Assembly (NCBI RefSeq): GCF_009905255.1
Contig: NZ_CP047602.1
Coordinates: forward strand, 124,001 to 188,000
DNA: 64,000 nucleotides
DNA from: Thermoanaerobacterium aotearoense
GTDB taxonomy: Bacteria > Bacillota > Thermoanaerobacteria > Thermoanaerobacterales > Thermoanaerobacteraceae
Direction: 5' to 3'
Position numbers and translations under genes: made by a program. The notes beneath the pieces are model-generated. The model was not told where the DNA came from. It worked only from the letters and a program-made list of their open reading frames with translations, and made no database searches. Positions 1 to 8,534 of the stretch are shown here, piece after piece (the stretch's first letter is position 1; each line of letters begins with the position of its first letter).

Positions 1-2
1 GC

Positions 3-671
3 CCTTATGGTGACTGGGGCTCAAGGAAATACTTGCTTTCCAGCTTAGATCAAAGCTTAAAAAGGATGGGCATAGATTATGTTGACATATTTTACTCCCA
101 CAGGAGAGATCCAAATACGCCATTAGAAGAAACTATGTCAGCGCTGGCACAAGCCGTAAGACAAGGAAAGGCTTTGTACGTGGGCATTTCAAACTACAAT
201 GCTGAAGATACCAAGAAAGCCGCTGAGATCTTAAGACAGCTTGGGACACCGCTTTTAATAAACCAGCCAAGCTATTCCATGTTCAACAGATGGATAGAAG
301 ATGGACTTACAGATGTCCTTGAGGAAGAAGGCGTTGGCAGCATAGCATTTAGTCCTTTGGCACAGGGGCTACTTACTGATAAATACTTAAATGGAGTGCC
401 GGATGATTCAAGAGCCGTAAGGAAGAATACTTCATTGAGAGGCAATCTTACAGAGGAGAATATAAATAAGGTAAGAGAATTGAAAAAAATCGCAGATAAA
501 AGAGGACAAAGCATTGCACAGATGGCTTTGGCATGGGACTTGAGAAAAGTCACATCTGTAATAATTGGCGCAAGTCGTGTAAGCCAGATAGAAGAAAATG
601 TAAAGGCGCTTGACAATCTGGAATTCAGCCATGAAGAATTGAAACAAATAGATGAAATATTGTCCAAATAA
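3..671 (+). CDS. Aldo/keto reductase, C-terminal part (5' end outside window)
   Basis: The frame is open from the first bases of the window, so this is the C-terminal ~222 residues of a larger protein; the TTG at 33 lies inside the domain and is not the true start. Visible are the barrel strand segments RMGIDYVDIFYSHR, GKALYVGISNYN, GSIAFSPLAQGLL and TSVIIGASRVSQIEEN, typical of NADPH-dependent aldo/keto reductases and closest in my memory to the YghZ/L-glyceraldehyde 3-phosphate reductase group. These cytoplasmic enzymes reduce small aldehydes. The catalytic Asp/Tyr/Lys would lie upstream of the window. The substrate cannot be read from the sequence. A strong terminator follows the stop directly. 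Confidence 0.9.
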   Translation, partial: PYGDWGSRKYLLSSLDQSLKRMGIDYVDIFYSHRRDPNTPLEETMSALAQAVRQGKALYVGISNYNAEDTKKAAEILRQLGTPLLINQPSYSMFNRWIEDGLTDVLEEEGVGSIAFSPLAQGLLTDKYLNGVPDDSRAVRKNTSLRGNLTEENINKVRELKKIADKRGQSIAQMALAWDLRKVTSVIIGASRVSQIEENVKALDNLEFSHEELKQIDEILSK

Positions 672-704
672 AATATGAGGGTGTTTTCCCTCATATTTTT
701 TTTC
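671..704 (+). terminator. Rho-independent terminator of the aldo/keto reductase gene
   Basis: AAATATGAGGG and CCCTCATATTT form an 11-bp stem around a six-base loop, followed by a T-run. It overlaps the stop codon. Confidence 0.9.
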
Positions 705-707
705 TAT

Positions 708-723
708 TGTGATATTTATCACA
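708..723. promoter_or_regulatory. CRP/FNR-family palindrome upstream of hcp
   Basis: TGTGA-N6-TCACA (TGTGATATTTATCACA) lies about 98 bp before the hcp start. This is the classical half-site pair of the CRP/FNR superfamily. In anaerobes hcp is commonly controlled by the family member HcpR, so a nitrosative-stress regulator is a reasonable inference. A related site precedes the DUF438 gene at 7133-7148. Confidence 0.6.
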
Positions 724-820
724 GAAAAAATCAATTGGCGATTGTATAATAATAAACGTACGAAATACTGTATACAATTCGCACATTGGCGAATTGAAAT
801 AAATGAAGGAGGAAAATGAT

Positions 821-2461
821 ATGGGAATGTTTTGTTACCAGTGTCAAGAAGCTTCGAAAGGCATTGGCTGTACATTAAGAGGCGTGTGCGGCAAGACTGA
901 CGACACAGCAAGGCTGCAAGATTTGCTAATATACACGCTAAAGGGCATCGCGATTGTTAACAAAGAAGCCAGAAAACATGGTTTAAACAGTGAAAGCACG
1001 GATTCATTCATCATCGACGGATTGTTTTCAACAATAACGAATGTCAATTTTGACAAGAATTACTTTGTAGGAAAGATCAAAGAAGGCTTGAATTTAAGAG
1101 AGTCCATAAAGAACCAATTAAGCGCAAATGGAGTACAGTTAAGCGGATTGCATGATGCGGCTACATGGACAAAAGATGAAAGCGAATTTGATGATAAGGC
1201 TTTATCAGTAGGCGTTCTTGCTACTGAAAATGAAGACATAAGATCATTAAGAGAGCTTATAACTTATGGCATCAAGGGTATGGCTGCTTATGCATTCCAT
1301 GCTGCAAACCTCGGCTTTAAAGATCCTAATATATCGGAGTTTATTGAAAAAGCATTAATCGCTACATTGGATGACAGCTTGAGCGCAAATGATTATGTGT
1401 CACTTGCATTAGAAGCTGGTAAATACGGCGTCGATGTTATGGCGCTTTTAGACAAGGCAAATACGTCCACATACGGAAATCCTGAGATTACAAAGGTAAA
1501 TATCGGCGTCAGAAATAATCCTGGCATCTTAATAAGCGGACACGACTTAAAAGACTTGGAAGAGCTGTTGGAGCAGACAGAAGGAACGGGTGTTGACGTA
1601 TATACACACGGTGAAATGCTTCCAGCCCACTACTATCCAGCATTTAAGAAGTATTCACACTTTGCAGGAAACTACGGCAATGCATGGTGGCAGCAGGATA
1701 AAGAATTTGAAAGCTTTAACGGCCCAATACTCATGACAACTAACTGCTTGACGCCTCCAAAGGATTCATACAAAGACAGACTTTACACGACTGGTGTCGT
1801 TGGATTTGAAGGTGTAAAGCATATTGATGCTGGCCCAGATGGGAAAAAAGACTTTACAGAAATAATAGAGCACGCAAAGAGATGCAAACCGCCAGTAGAG
1901 ATTGAGAGCGGAGAAATAGTAGGAGGATTTGCCCACAACCAAGTATTGGCTTTGGCTAATCAAGTAGTTGATGCAGTAAAGACTGGCGCTATAAAGAGGT
2001 TCTTTGTAATGGCAGGCTGCGATGGCAGGATGAAATCAAGAGAATACTACACAGAATTTGCAAAAGAACTTCCAAAAGATACGGTCATATTGACAGCAGG
2101 CTGTGCAAAGTACAGGTACAATAAATTAAATCTTGGCGATATAAACGGCATACCAAGAGTGCTTGACGCAGGACAGTGCAATGACTCGTATTCATTGGCA
2201 GTGATTGCGCTTAAACTTAAAGAAGTGTTTGGACTTGAAGATATAAATGAGCTTCCAATATCATTTAACATTGCATGGTATGAGCAAAAAGCTGTAATAG
2301 TATTACTTGCACTTCTGTACCTGGGGGTAAAGAATATTCACTTAGGACCTACACTTCCGGCATTCTTGTCGCCAAACGTCGCAAAAGTTTTAGTTGAAAA
2401 CTTTGGCATCGGCGGCATAACAAATGTGGAAGACGACATAAAGATGTTTATGGGGAATTAA
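821..2461 (+). CDS. hcp: Hybrid cluster protein (Hcp, hydroxylamine reductase family)
   Basis: Hcp is a cytoplasmic Fe-S/Fe-S-O enzyme that reduces hydroxylamine in vitro and is linked to nitric oxide and nitrosative-stress protection. The 546-aa length fits the family. The N-terminal cysteines C5-x2-C8-x8-C17-x5-C23 are the [4Fe-4S] ligand pattern of strict anaerobes. Later hybrid-cluster segments include [25 protein letters not shown] and [10 protein letters not shown]. The ATG at 821 is chosen because AAGGAGGA sits 8 nt upstream; an upstream in-frame ATG at 803 would overlap that SD. A CRP/FNR palindrome lies upstream and a terminator downstream, so the gene appears monocistronic. Confidence 0.97.
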   Translation: MGMFCYQCQEASKGIGCTLRGVCGKTDDTARLQDLLIYTLKGIAIVNKEARKHGLNSESTDSFIIDGLFSTITNVNFDKNYFVGKIKEGLNLRESIKNQLSANGVQLSGLHDAATWTKDESEFDDKALSVGVLATENEDIRSLRELITYGIKGMAAYAFHAANLGFKDPNISEFIEKALIATLDDSLSANDYVSLALEAGKYGVDVMALLDKANTSTYGNPEITKVNIGVRNNPGILISGHDLKDLEELLEQTEGTGVDVYTHGEMLPAHYYPAFKKYSHFAGNYGNAWWQQDKEFESFNGPILMTTNCLTPPKDSYKDRLYTTGVVGFEGVKHIDAGPDGKKDFTEIIEHAKRCKPPVEIESGEIVGGFAHNQVLALANQVVDAVKTGAIKRFFVMAGCDGRMKSREYYTEFAKELPKDTVILTAGCAKYRYNKLNLGDINGIPRVLDAGQCNDSYSLAVIALKLKEVFGLEDINELPISFNIAWYEQKAVIVLLALLYLGVKNIHLGPTLPAFLSPNVAKVLVENFGIGGITNVEDDIKMFMGN

Positions 2462-2471
2462 ATATAGATAC

Positions 2472-2506
2472 AAAAAGGCGGCTCTTAAATGAGCCGTTTA
2501 TTTATT
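2472..2506 (+). terminator. Terminator after hcp
   Basis: GGCGGCTC and GAGCCGTTT pair around TTAAAT and are followed by a T-rich tract. Confidence 0.75.
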
Positions 2507-2568
2507 TCTTTCGACTTGTGATATTATATAAATATGCAATAATTTGTAAATAAGGGGGAGTCCTATTT

Positions 2569-2670
2569 ATGTATTTAATTTCAACTATATTTTTAATAAT
2601 AAATGTCGGCGCTTTAGTTTTTATAATATATTTGCTGTATAAGATTTTGATGTATGTATCAAAAAAGTGA
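2569..2670 (+). CDS. Putative 33-aa single-pass membrane peptide
   Basis: A short frame starts with ATG after a strong AAGGGGGAG (about 2552-2560) and ends at a TGA just before a terminator. The peptide opens MYLISTIFLIINVGALVF, has an uninterrupted hydrophobic stretch of about 25 residues, and ends with the basic tail YKILMYVSKK. That is the profile of a small inner-membrane protein. It has its own upstream TATA-rich promoter region (ATATTATATAAATAT near 2521) between two terminators, so it looks like an independent unit. No family is recognised. Expression is inferred, not shown. Confidence 0.45.
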   Translation: MYLISTIFLIINVGALVFIIYLLYKILMYVSKK

Positions 2671-2673
2671 TAA

Positions 2674-2720
2674 AAAGACGGCTTATAAGTTTTAATTAAC
2701 TTGTAAGCCGTTCTTTTTCT
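2674..2720. terminator. Bidirectional terminator between the small membrane peptide and adhE
   Basis: ACGGCTTATAAGTT and AACTTGTAAGCCGT form a long stem with flanking A- and T-runs, so it can end both the rightward small gene and the leftward adhE transcript. Confidence 0.85.
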
Positions 2721-2724
2721 TAAG

Positions 2725-5304
2725 CTATGCACCGTATGCTTTTCTGTAGATCTCTGCAATTTCTTTTGTGAGAGGCATTCTCGGGTTTGTCCCTGTGCAC
2801 TGATCGTTGAAGGCGATGTCTGACATTTCCTCTATTTCTTTTTCAAACTGTTCTTTGTTGATGCCGGCGTCTTTAAGTGTAAGCGGAATGTTAAGCTCTT
2901 TCATGAGGTTCTTTATAGCTTCTATTAAGCTTTCTACGCCTTCTTCAACAGTTGAAGCAGGCAGTCCTAAGAATTTGGCGATTTCCGCATATCTTTCTGC
3001 TGCTTTTGGATATTCGTATTGTGGGAATGCCACAAACTTTGTAGGTTTTTCTGCATTGTACCTTATTACATACGGCAGAAGTATTGCATTTGCTCTTCCG
3101 TGTGGTATGTGGAACTTTCCGCCCAGTATGTGTGCCATGCTGTGGTTTATTCCTAAGAATGCATTTGTGAATGCCATACCAGCCATGCAGGAAGCATTGT
3201 GCATCTTTTCGCGGGCTTCTTCATCATTGCCGTTTTTATAAGCCCTTGGCAGGTATTCAAATACGATCTTTATAGCCTTTTCCGCCAGTGCATCTGTGTA
3301 GTCTGATGCCATTACTGATACGTATGCTTCTATGGCGTGTGTCAGCACATCCATGCCTGTGTCTGCTGTTACAGATGGCGGTACAGTCTTTGTAAGGTCA
3401 GGATCTATTATGGCTATGTCAGGTGTAAGTTCGTAGTCTGCCAGTGGATACTTGATGTTTCTCTTTTTGTCGGTTATTACGGCAAATGCTGTCACTTCTG
3501 AGCCTGTGCCGCTTGTTGTCGGTATTGCGATGAATAGCGCTTTTTTGCCAAGTTCTGGGAACTTAAATGCCCTTTTTCTGATGTCTGCAAATTTAAGCCT
3601 CAATGTTTCAAACTCTGTATCAGGATATTCGTAGAAAAGCCACATTCCCTTTGCTGCGTCTATTGCAGAGCCACCGCCTACAGCGATTATTAAGTCAGGA
3701 TTGTACGAATTCATTATTTTTACGCCGTTCATGACTGTGTCAACAGATGGATCTGGCTCTACTTCTGAGAATATTTCGTATTCGATGTTTGCTTTGTCTA
3801 ATTGATATGTCACTTTGTCTACGAAGCCAAGCTTAACCATGAATGGATCTGTGACGATAAACGCTTTTTTTCTTTTGACTTTGCACAGGTACTGGAGTGA
3901 CCCGCTTTCAAAGTAAATCTTCGGTGGAATCTTGAACCATTTCATTCTATCATTCCTTATCACGACACGCTTAATATTCAAAAGGTTCTTGACGCTTACA
4001 TTGTCTGTCGTTGAGTTTCTTCCCATAGAACCACAGCCTAATGTAAGTGATGGCGTGTTTGTATTGTATATATCTCCTATTGCTCCCTGTGATGATGGTG
4101 AATTTACGATAAGTCTTCCTGTGCGGACTCGCCTTGCAAATTCATTTATGACGTTTTGATTTTCAGAGTGTATTACAGCAGAGTGGCCTAAACCTCCGAA
4201 TTCAGTCATTTCCTCGCACTTTTTGATTCCTTCATTGTAGTCTTTGACGGTGTAGCAAGCAAGAATCGGGCTTAGTTTCTCCCTTGATAGAGGATATTTT
4301 GGACCTACTCCTTCGTACTCTGCCACTAATATCTTTGTGCCTTCGGGGACTTTGAAGCCTGCCATTTCAGCAATCTTCGCCGCTGGCTGACCTACCACTG
4401 CAGGGCTCATGGCGCAGCTTTGCTCATCAATTGCAAATTTCTCAAGCTTCTTTATTTCATCTTTGTTTAAGAAGTAGCAGCCGTATTCTTTCATAAGCTT
4501 TTTGACTTCATCTGCTATTTCCTCGTCTATTATTACGGCCTGCTCTGATGCGCATATTACTCCATTGTCAAATGTCTTGCTTAGTATGAGATCCGATACA
4601 GCCCTCTTTATGTTTGCTGATTTTTCGATGTAGCATGGCACATTGCCAGGACCTACGCCTAATGCCGGTTTTCCTGAGCTGTATGCCGCTTTTACCATTC
4701 CTGCACCGCCCGTTGCAAGGATCAGCGATACGCCTGGATGTGTCATGAGAAGCTGTGTGGCCTCAATTGATGGCGTTTCTATCCATCCTATGCATCCTTC
4801 AGGTGCGCCTGCCTTTAGTGCAGCTTCATACATCACTTTGGCTGCTGCGATGCTGCACTTTATTGCCTTTGGATGGAAGCTGAATATTATAGGATTTCGC
4901 GTCTTTATGGATATTAAGCATTTAAACATCGTGGTAGATGTTGGGTTTGTGACAGGTGTGACACCGGCAATTACGCCTATCGGTTCTGCCACTTCCATGT
5001 AGTTTTCTTCTATGTTCTCGTTTATGATTCCTACAGTCTTTTCATTTTTTATGTCGTGGTACACGTACTCTGTTGCGAAGAGATTTTTTGTTATCTTATC
5101 TTCGTATACACCCATTTTTGTCTCTTCGTACGCCATCTTTGCCAGCTCTACGTGTTTGTCAACGCCTGCTAAAGCCATTGCCTTAACTATTGCGTCGATT
5201 TGCTCTTGCGTGTAAGACATGAATTTTTTCTGAGCCTCTTGTGCTCTTGACACAAGTAGATCTATCTGCTTCTGAACGTCTAATTCCGTTTTTGTCGTTG
5301 CCAT
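2725..5304 (-). CDS. adhE: Bifunctional acetaldehyde-CoA/alcohol dehydrogenase
   Basis: AdhE makes ethanol from acetyl-CoA in two NADH-linked steps in the cytoplasm and forms spirosome filaments. The 859-aa protein has an N-terminal CoA-acylating aldehyde dehydrogenase domain (about 1-430; thiolate C251 in GVICASEQ; GVGPGNVP loop). A short linker joins it to the iron-dependent alcohol dehydrogenase domain (about 450-859), with the nucleotide loop GGGSAIDAAKG and iron ligands in GMDVLTHAIEA and the HSMAHILGG...HIPHGRAN segment. The ATG at 5304 is used because the SD (GGAGGTG, reverse of 5311-5317) precedes it; an ATG at 5313 would overlap the SD. The 5' region has a TTGACA/TATCAT promoter and two Rex-type palindromes, implying NADH/NAD+ control. 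The sequence is nearly identical to Thermoanaerobacterium AdhE as I remember it. Confidence 0.98.
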   Translation of the reverse strand: MATTKTELDVQKQIDLLVSRAQEAQKKFMSYTQEQIDAIVKAMALAGVDKHVELAKMAYEETKMGVYEDKITKNLFATEYVYHDIKNEKTVGIINENIEENYMEVAEPIGVIAGVTPVTNPTSTTMFKCLISIKTRNPIIFSFHPKAIKCSIAAAKVMYEAALKAGAPEGCIGWIETPSIEATQLLMTHPGVSLILATGGAGMVKAAYSSGKPALGVGPGNVPCYIEKSANIKRAVSDLILSKTFDNGVICASEQAVIIDEEIADEVKKLMKEYGCYFLNKDEIKKLEKFAIDEQSCAMSPAVVGQPAAKIAEMAGFKVPEGTKILVAEYEGVGPKYPLSREKLSPILACYTVKDYNEGIKKCEEMTEFGGLGHSAVIHSENQNVINEFARRVRTGRLIVNSPSSQGAIGDIYNTNTPSLTLGCGSMGRNSTTDNVSVKNLLNIKRVVIRNDRMKWFKIPPKIYFESGSLQYLCKVKRKKAFIVTDPFMVKLGFVDKVTYQLDKANIEYEIFSEVEPDPSVDTVMNGVKIMNSYNPDLIIAVGGGSAIDAAKGMWLFYEYPDTEFETLRLKFADIRKRAFKFPELGKKALFIAIPTTSGTGSEVTAFAVITDKKRNIKYPLADYELTPDIAIIDPDLTKTVPPSVTADTGMDVLTHAIEAYVSVMASDYTDALAEKAIKIVFEYLPRAYKNGNDEEAREKMHNASCMAGMAFTNAFLGINHSMAHILGGKFHIPHGRANAILLPYVIRYNAEKPTKFVAFPQYEYPKAAERYAEIAKFLGLPASTVEEGVESLIEAIKNLMKELNIPLTLKDAGINKEQFEKEIEEMSDIAFNDQCTGTNPRMPLTKEIAEIYRKAYGA

Positions 5305-5317
5305 AATAAACACCTCC

Positions 5318-5335
5318 GTGTTAATTTATTAACAA
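5318..5335. promoter_or_regulatory. Rex-type operator 1, adhE leader
   Basis: GTGTTAATTTATTAACAA matches the Rex consensus TTGTTAA-N4-TTAACAA at 17 of 18 counted positions (first base G). It lies in the adhE leader just upstream of the SD. Rex is the redox-sensing repressor that releases DNA when NADH is high. Confidence 0.7.
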
Positions 5336-5436
5336 TAAATCTCTACATTTCAGGTGATTGTATCAGTTTTTCAAGCATTTCAACAGGAAATTCGCTTGAA
5401 TGAATTGAATTTTGGACTGTGTGATGTAAATAATTT

Positions 5437-5454
5437 TTGTTATTCATTTAACAA
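5437..5454. promoter_or_regulatory. Rex-type operator 2, adhE initially transcribed region
   Basis: TTGTTATTCATTTAACAA matches TTGTTAA-N4-TTAACAA with a single change in the left half. It begins about 16 bp downstream of the -10 box, where a bound repressor would block promoter clearance. Confidence 0.7.
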
Positions 5455-5469
5455 TCACCTTACACTTAT

Positions 5470-5498
5470 ATGATATATTATCACTATTATTTTGTCAA
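5470..5498 (-). promoter_or_regulatory. adhE promoter
   Basis: On the reverse strand TTGACA (5498-5493) is followed after exactly 17 bp by TATCAT (5475-5470), a good sigma-A promoter. The predicted start is near 5463. Confidence 0.75.
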
Positions 5499-5612
5499 TA
5501 TAGAAAATTTTTTATAAACGATTAACTAAAAAATTTTACTGAAATTATTTTATTGCTTGTGATTTTTGGGTATGGTATAATGGACACAAAGGTACAAGGG
5601 GAGGGATAAACC

Positions 5613-6092
5613 TTGACAAATGAAGAGTTCATGACTTTGGTGCTTCAAAGATTTGACTCGATTGACGGGAAACTGGGAAGTATGGATGAAAGACTTGTCA
5701 GTGTTGAAAAGAGATTGGACAACGTAGACAAAAGATTGGACGATGTAGACAAAAGACTGGATAATATGGATAAAAGGCTGGACAACGTTGAGAGAAGACT
5801 GGATAACGTTGAGAGAAGGCTTGACGGTGTTGAAAATAGACTTGACGGCATGGACAAGAGGCTTGATAGTGTAGAGAATAGACTTTACAACCTTGAAAGG
5901 CAACAAAGCGATGTTGATTACATTTTAAAACAGACATTTGAAGAAGTAACAAAGCATACAAGCCAGCTTGGCAAGTTTGAATTGAATTTTAAGAGAATAG
6001 ACAAGAAGTTTGATGTTTTGAATGATCACATACTTGAAAGAGAAGCGGATGTAAAACTGCTTTTAGATATACACAAGCTTAACGATGTTTAA
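5613..6092 (+). CDS. Heptad-repeat coiled-coil protein of unknown function
   Basis: The 159-aa protein starts at a TTG preceded by AAGGGGAGG. Residues about 20-90 are near-perfect heptads of the type KRLDNVD/RRLDNVE (nine or more copies), with Leu and Val at fixed positions, giving a long amphipathic coiled coil. The C-terminus (about 95-159: QQSDVDYILKQTFEEVTKH, then FELNFKRIDKKFDVLNDHI) is also helical. At DNA level this is a 21-bp tandem repeat (about 5698-5900), which can change copy number by slippage. No catalytic motif or signal peptide is seen. Similar short coiled-coil proteins are common in Firmicutes and usually unassigned; a structural or scaffold role is only a guess. Confidence 0.75.
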   Translation: MTNEEFMTLVLQRFDSIDGKLGSMDERLVSVEKRLDNVDKRLDDVDKRLDNMDKRLDNVERRLDNVERRLDGVENRLDGMDKRLDSVENRLYNLERQQSDVDYILKQTFEEVTKHTSQLGKFELNFKRIDKKFDVLNDHILEREADVKLLLDIHKLNDV

Positions 6093-6156
6093 ATGGCGCT
6101 ATGAGCGCTTTTTTCTTTATCTTTATCTTTATACACTTTGAGAGGATGAGTGGCAT

Positions 6157-7134
6157 ATGAAATTTTCTCATGTTTACGTTGAAAAAGATGTTTTAAACCA
6201 CCCAATTGCAGAAAAAATATTAGATGCATTGAAAAAAAGCACTGTTATTGAAATACAAAGGTATAGCGATGTATTTTTAAGGCAAAGGCAGAATTATGTC
6301 ATGCAGAAGAAATATCCAAATATAATACTGGCAAAGAAAAGGTACGATTTTATATACAGAGGATCTCAGATGTGCGAAAACTTTGGCATTGATGAGTTTT
6401 ACCACACATCGAATGTTTTAAATTGCATTTACTCATGTGATTATTGCTATCTTCAAGGCATGTATCCATCTGCAAATATCGTGTTTTTTGTCAATTTAGA
6501 AGATTTTTTTGATAAGGTTCATAAAATTTCTTGCGATAAAAAAATATACTTAAGTATATCGTATGAGACGGATTTGTTGGCATTTGAGCCGTTGACAGGC
6601 TTTACGTCTATGTGGATTTCATACGCGATGACTAATGAAAACTTGCTGATGGAGATAAGGACAAAATGTGCCAATGCGGCGTTTTTTGAATCTACAGTGA
6701 TTCCGGATAATGTAATATTTTCATGGTCTCTTTTGCCTCAGGAAGTAATTTCGATTTATGAGGCTTCTACCCCATCCCTTGACAAAAGAATAATGGCCAT
6801 AAAAAAGGCTATTGAAAAAGGAGTAAAAGTGAGAATATCGTTAGAACCTGTCATGTATGTTGATGGTTTTGAAAAGATATATTCGGATTTTATAGATAAA
6901 TTGTACGAAGAATTGCCGTTTCAAGATATATACGACTTTAATATAGGTGCATTTAGGATGGTAAAGGAGCAGGCTAAAAAAGTGGAAAAGCTTAAAGAAA
7001 CATCGTTTGTATTTTGCTATGATACGGAAGTAAAGGATGGAGTATTTACCTATAAAAATGAAAAGTACATGAAAGAATTTGTGTACGATAGATTATCAAA
7101 ATACGTAAGCAAAGATAAATTATTTGTAAAGTAG
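6157..7134 (+). CDS. Spore photoproduct lyase-like radical SAM protein lacking the catalytic cysteine
   Basis: This 325-aa cytoplasmic protein has the radical SAM cluster motif C90-x3-C94-x2-C97 (NCIYSCDYCYLQ). It aligns from memory with SplB along most of its length, including the LDKRI..A...A..KG segment near residue 210. SplB repairs the UV spore photoproduct in germinating spores. In SplB the H-atom donor cysteine (C141 in B. subtilis) lies in SCTSD; here the corresponding stretch reads SYETD (about 135-139), with Tyr in its place. The protein may therefore be a paralogue with a changed reaction. RBS GAGAGGATGAG and an ATG define the start. A CRP/FNR-type half palindrome overlaps its stop codon and serves the next gene. 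Confidence 0.8.
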   Translation: MKFSHVYVEKDVLNHPIAEKILDALKKSTVIEIQRYSDVFLRQRQNYVMQKKYPNIILAKKRYDFIYRGSQMCENFGIDEFYHTSNVLNCIYSCDYCYLQGMYPSANIVFFVNLEDFFDKVHKISCDKKIYLSISYETDLLAFEPLTGFTSMWISYAMTNENLLMEIRTKCANAAFFESTVIPDNVIFSWSLLPQEVISIYEASTPSLDKRIMAIKKAIEKGVKVRISLEPVMYVDGFEKIYSDFIDKLYEELPFQDIYDFNIGAFRMVKEQAKKVEKLKETSFVFCYDTEVKDGVFTYKNEKYMKEFVYDRLSKYVSKDKLFVK

Positions 7135-7148
7135 TGACCTATATCACA
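7133..7148. promoter_or_regulatory. CRP/FNR-type site upstream of the DUF438 gene
   Basis: AGTGA-CCTATA-TCACA resembles the TGTGA-N6-TCACA palindrome upstream of hcp (708-723), matching nine of ten half-site bases. It is about 120 bp before the DUF438 start. Confidence 0.5.
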
Positions 7149-7267
7149 GCAATAACTGTATTTTGAGGTAAAATTAAGTTGAGACATCTGTTTTAAATAA
7201 GAAGATAGACGGCATAATAAATATGAATGAAACAATTAAATGATAATTTAAGAAAGGAGGCTTTACT

Positions 7268-8488
7268 ATGAGTGAACTTATAAATAACAGAGAACACAGG
7301 CAAGAGCTTTTAAAAGAAGTGATAAGAGAGCTTCACAAAGGCAAATCGGTGGATGAGGTGAAGCAAAAGTTCAAAGACGTAATTGACGGCATTACTCATA
7401 CAGAATTGTCTCAGATAGAACAGGAGTTGATGAATGAGGGGCTTTCTGTAAAGGAAATTCAGAGGCTTTGCGATGTTCACGCGGCTGTTTTCAAAGAGTC
7501 ATTGGAGCAGCTAAAGAAGCCGGAGACTATACCCGGTCATCCAGTCCATACGTTTAAAGAAGAAAATAGAGCAATTGAAAGGCACATAAATGAAAATTTA
7601 AGGCCTGCGTTGGAGGATTTTAAACGAGATGGTACCAATCAAAGTGCATCGAAACTTTTGGAAAACATAAATCTTCTCATGGATATTGACAAACATTATT
7701 CAAGAAAAGAAAATCTCTTGTTTCCGTATTTGGAAAAGTACGGAATAACAGGCCCTCCAAGTGTCATGTGGGGCGTAGATGATGAAATTAGAGAGCTTTT
7801 AAAATCCACAATCGGAGATTTAAAAGAATACAATGAGTCTAAAAAAGGTGCAATTAAAGATGAGATAAATAAGCTTATCAATAAGATAATAGAGATGATA
7901 TTCAAAGAAGAAAACATACTTCTTCCGATGGCTTTAGATACGCTTACTGAAGATGAATGGGTAAATATCATGGATGAAAGTGACGAAATCGGATATTGCT
8001 TAATATCGCCTGAGTCAAAGTGGAAACCAAAAAGGGAAAGCTTAAAGGCTGAAGAAGAAGGAAAAGTTGCAAATGATGTGGGGCGTGGATATATTAAATT
8101 CGACACAGGTATATTAAAGACAGAAGAAATAAGCGCTATATTTGATAACTTGCCTTTTGATGTAACGTTTGTGGACAAAGGCGATGTGGTAAGGTATTTT
8201 TCAAATGGGAAAGACAGGATTTTTGCCAGGACGAAGGCTGTGATCGGCAGAAAGGTTCAGTATTGCCATCCGCCTGCCAGCGTCCATGTGGTAGAAGAAC
8301 TTTTGAGGGATTTTAAATCAGGAAAAAAGAGTCATGAAGATTTCTGGATAAAAATGGGCGACAAATACGTGTACATCAGGTATTTTGCTGTAAGAGACAA
8401 AGAAGGAGAGTATCTGGGAACACTGGAGGTAACACAAGATATAGGGCCTATTAAAGCCTTGGAAGGAGAAAAACGACTAATGTCGTAA
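7268..8488 (+). CDS. DUF438 / hemerythrin / PAS domain protein
   Basis: Three modules are visible. Residues 1-75 match DUF438 (HRQELLKEVIRELHKGKS, LCDVHAAVF). Residues about 95-235 form a hemerythrin HHE four-helix bundle, with likely iron ligands in GHPVHTF, IERHI, DKHYSRKENLLFPYLE and KEENILLPM. Residues about 290-400 form a PAS domain (FDVTFVDKGDVVRYFS to YLGTLEVTQDI). The family is associated with sensing or handling O2 or NO in anaerobes. AAGGAGG precedes the ATG. The gene stands alone with its own terminator. The shared CRP/FNR-type site with hcp supports a nitrosative or oxidative stress role by inference. Confidence 0.9.
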   Translation: MSELINNREHRQELLKEVIRELHKGKSVDEVKQKFKDVIDGITHTELSQIEQELMNEGLSVKEIQRLCDVHAAVFKESLEQLKKPETIPGHPVHTFKEENRAIERHINENLRPALEDFKRDGTNQSASKLLENINLLMDIDKHYSRKENLLFPYLEKYGITGPPSVMWGVDDEIRELLKSTIGDLKEYNESKKGAIKDEINKLINKIIEMIFKEENILLPMALDTLTEDEWVNIMDESDEIGYCLISPESKWKPKRESLKAEEEGKVANDVGRGYIKFDTGILKTEEISAIFDNLPFDVTFVDKGDVVRYFSNGKDRIFARTKAVIGRKVQYCHPPASVHVVEELLRDFKSGKKSHEDFWIKMGDKYVYIRYFAVRDKEGEYLGTLEVTQDIGPIKALEGEKRLMS

Positions 8489-8493
8489 GATGA

Positions 8494-8531
8494 GGGCAGC
8501 TATTTTCTGCAATGGAGAAAGGCTGCCCTTA
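8494..8531 (+). terminator. Terminator after the DUF438 gene
   Basis: AGGGCAGCT and GGCTGCCCTT pair, followed by ATTCTTAG. It lies between convergent genes and may serve both. Confidence 0.6.
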
Positions 8532-8534
8532 TTC

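Noticed and set aside
2807..5215. Forward-strand frames opposite adhE
   Set aside because: Shadows of a strongly biased coding strand; the reverse product is a complete AdhE.
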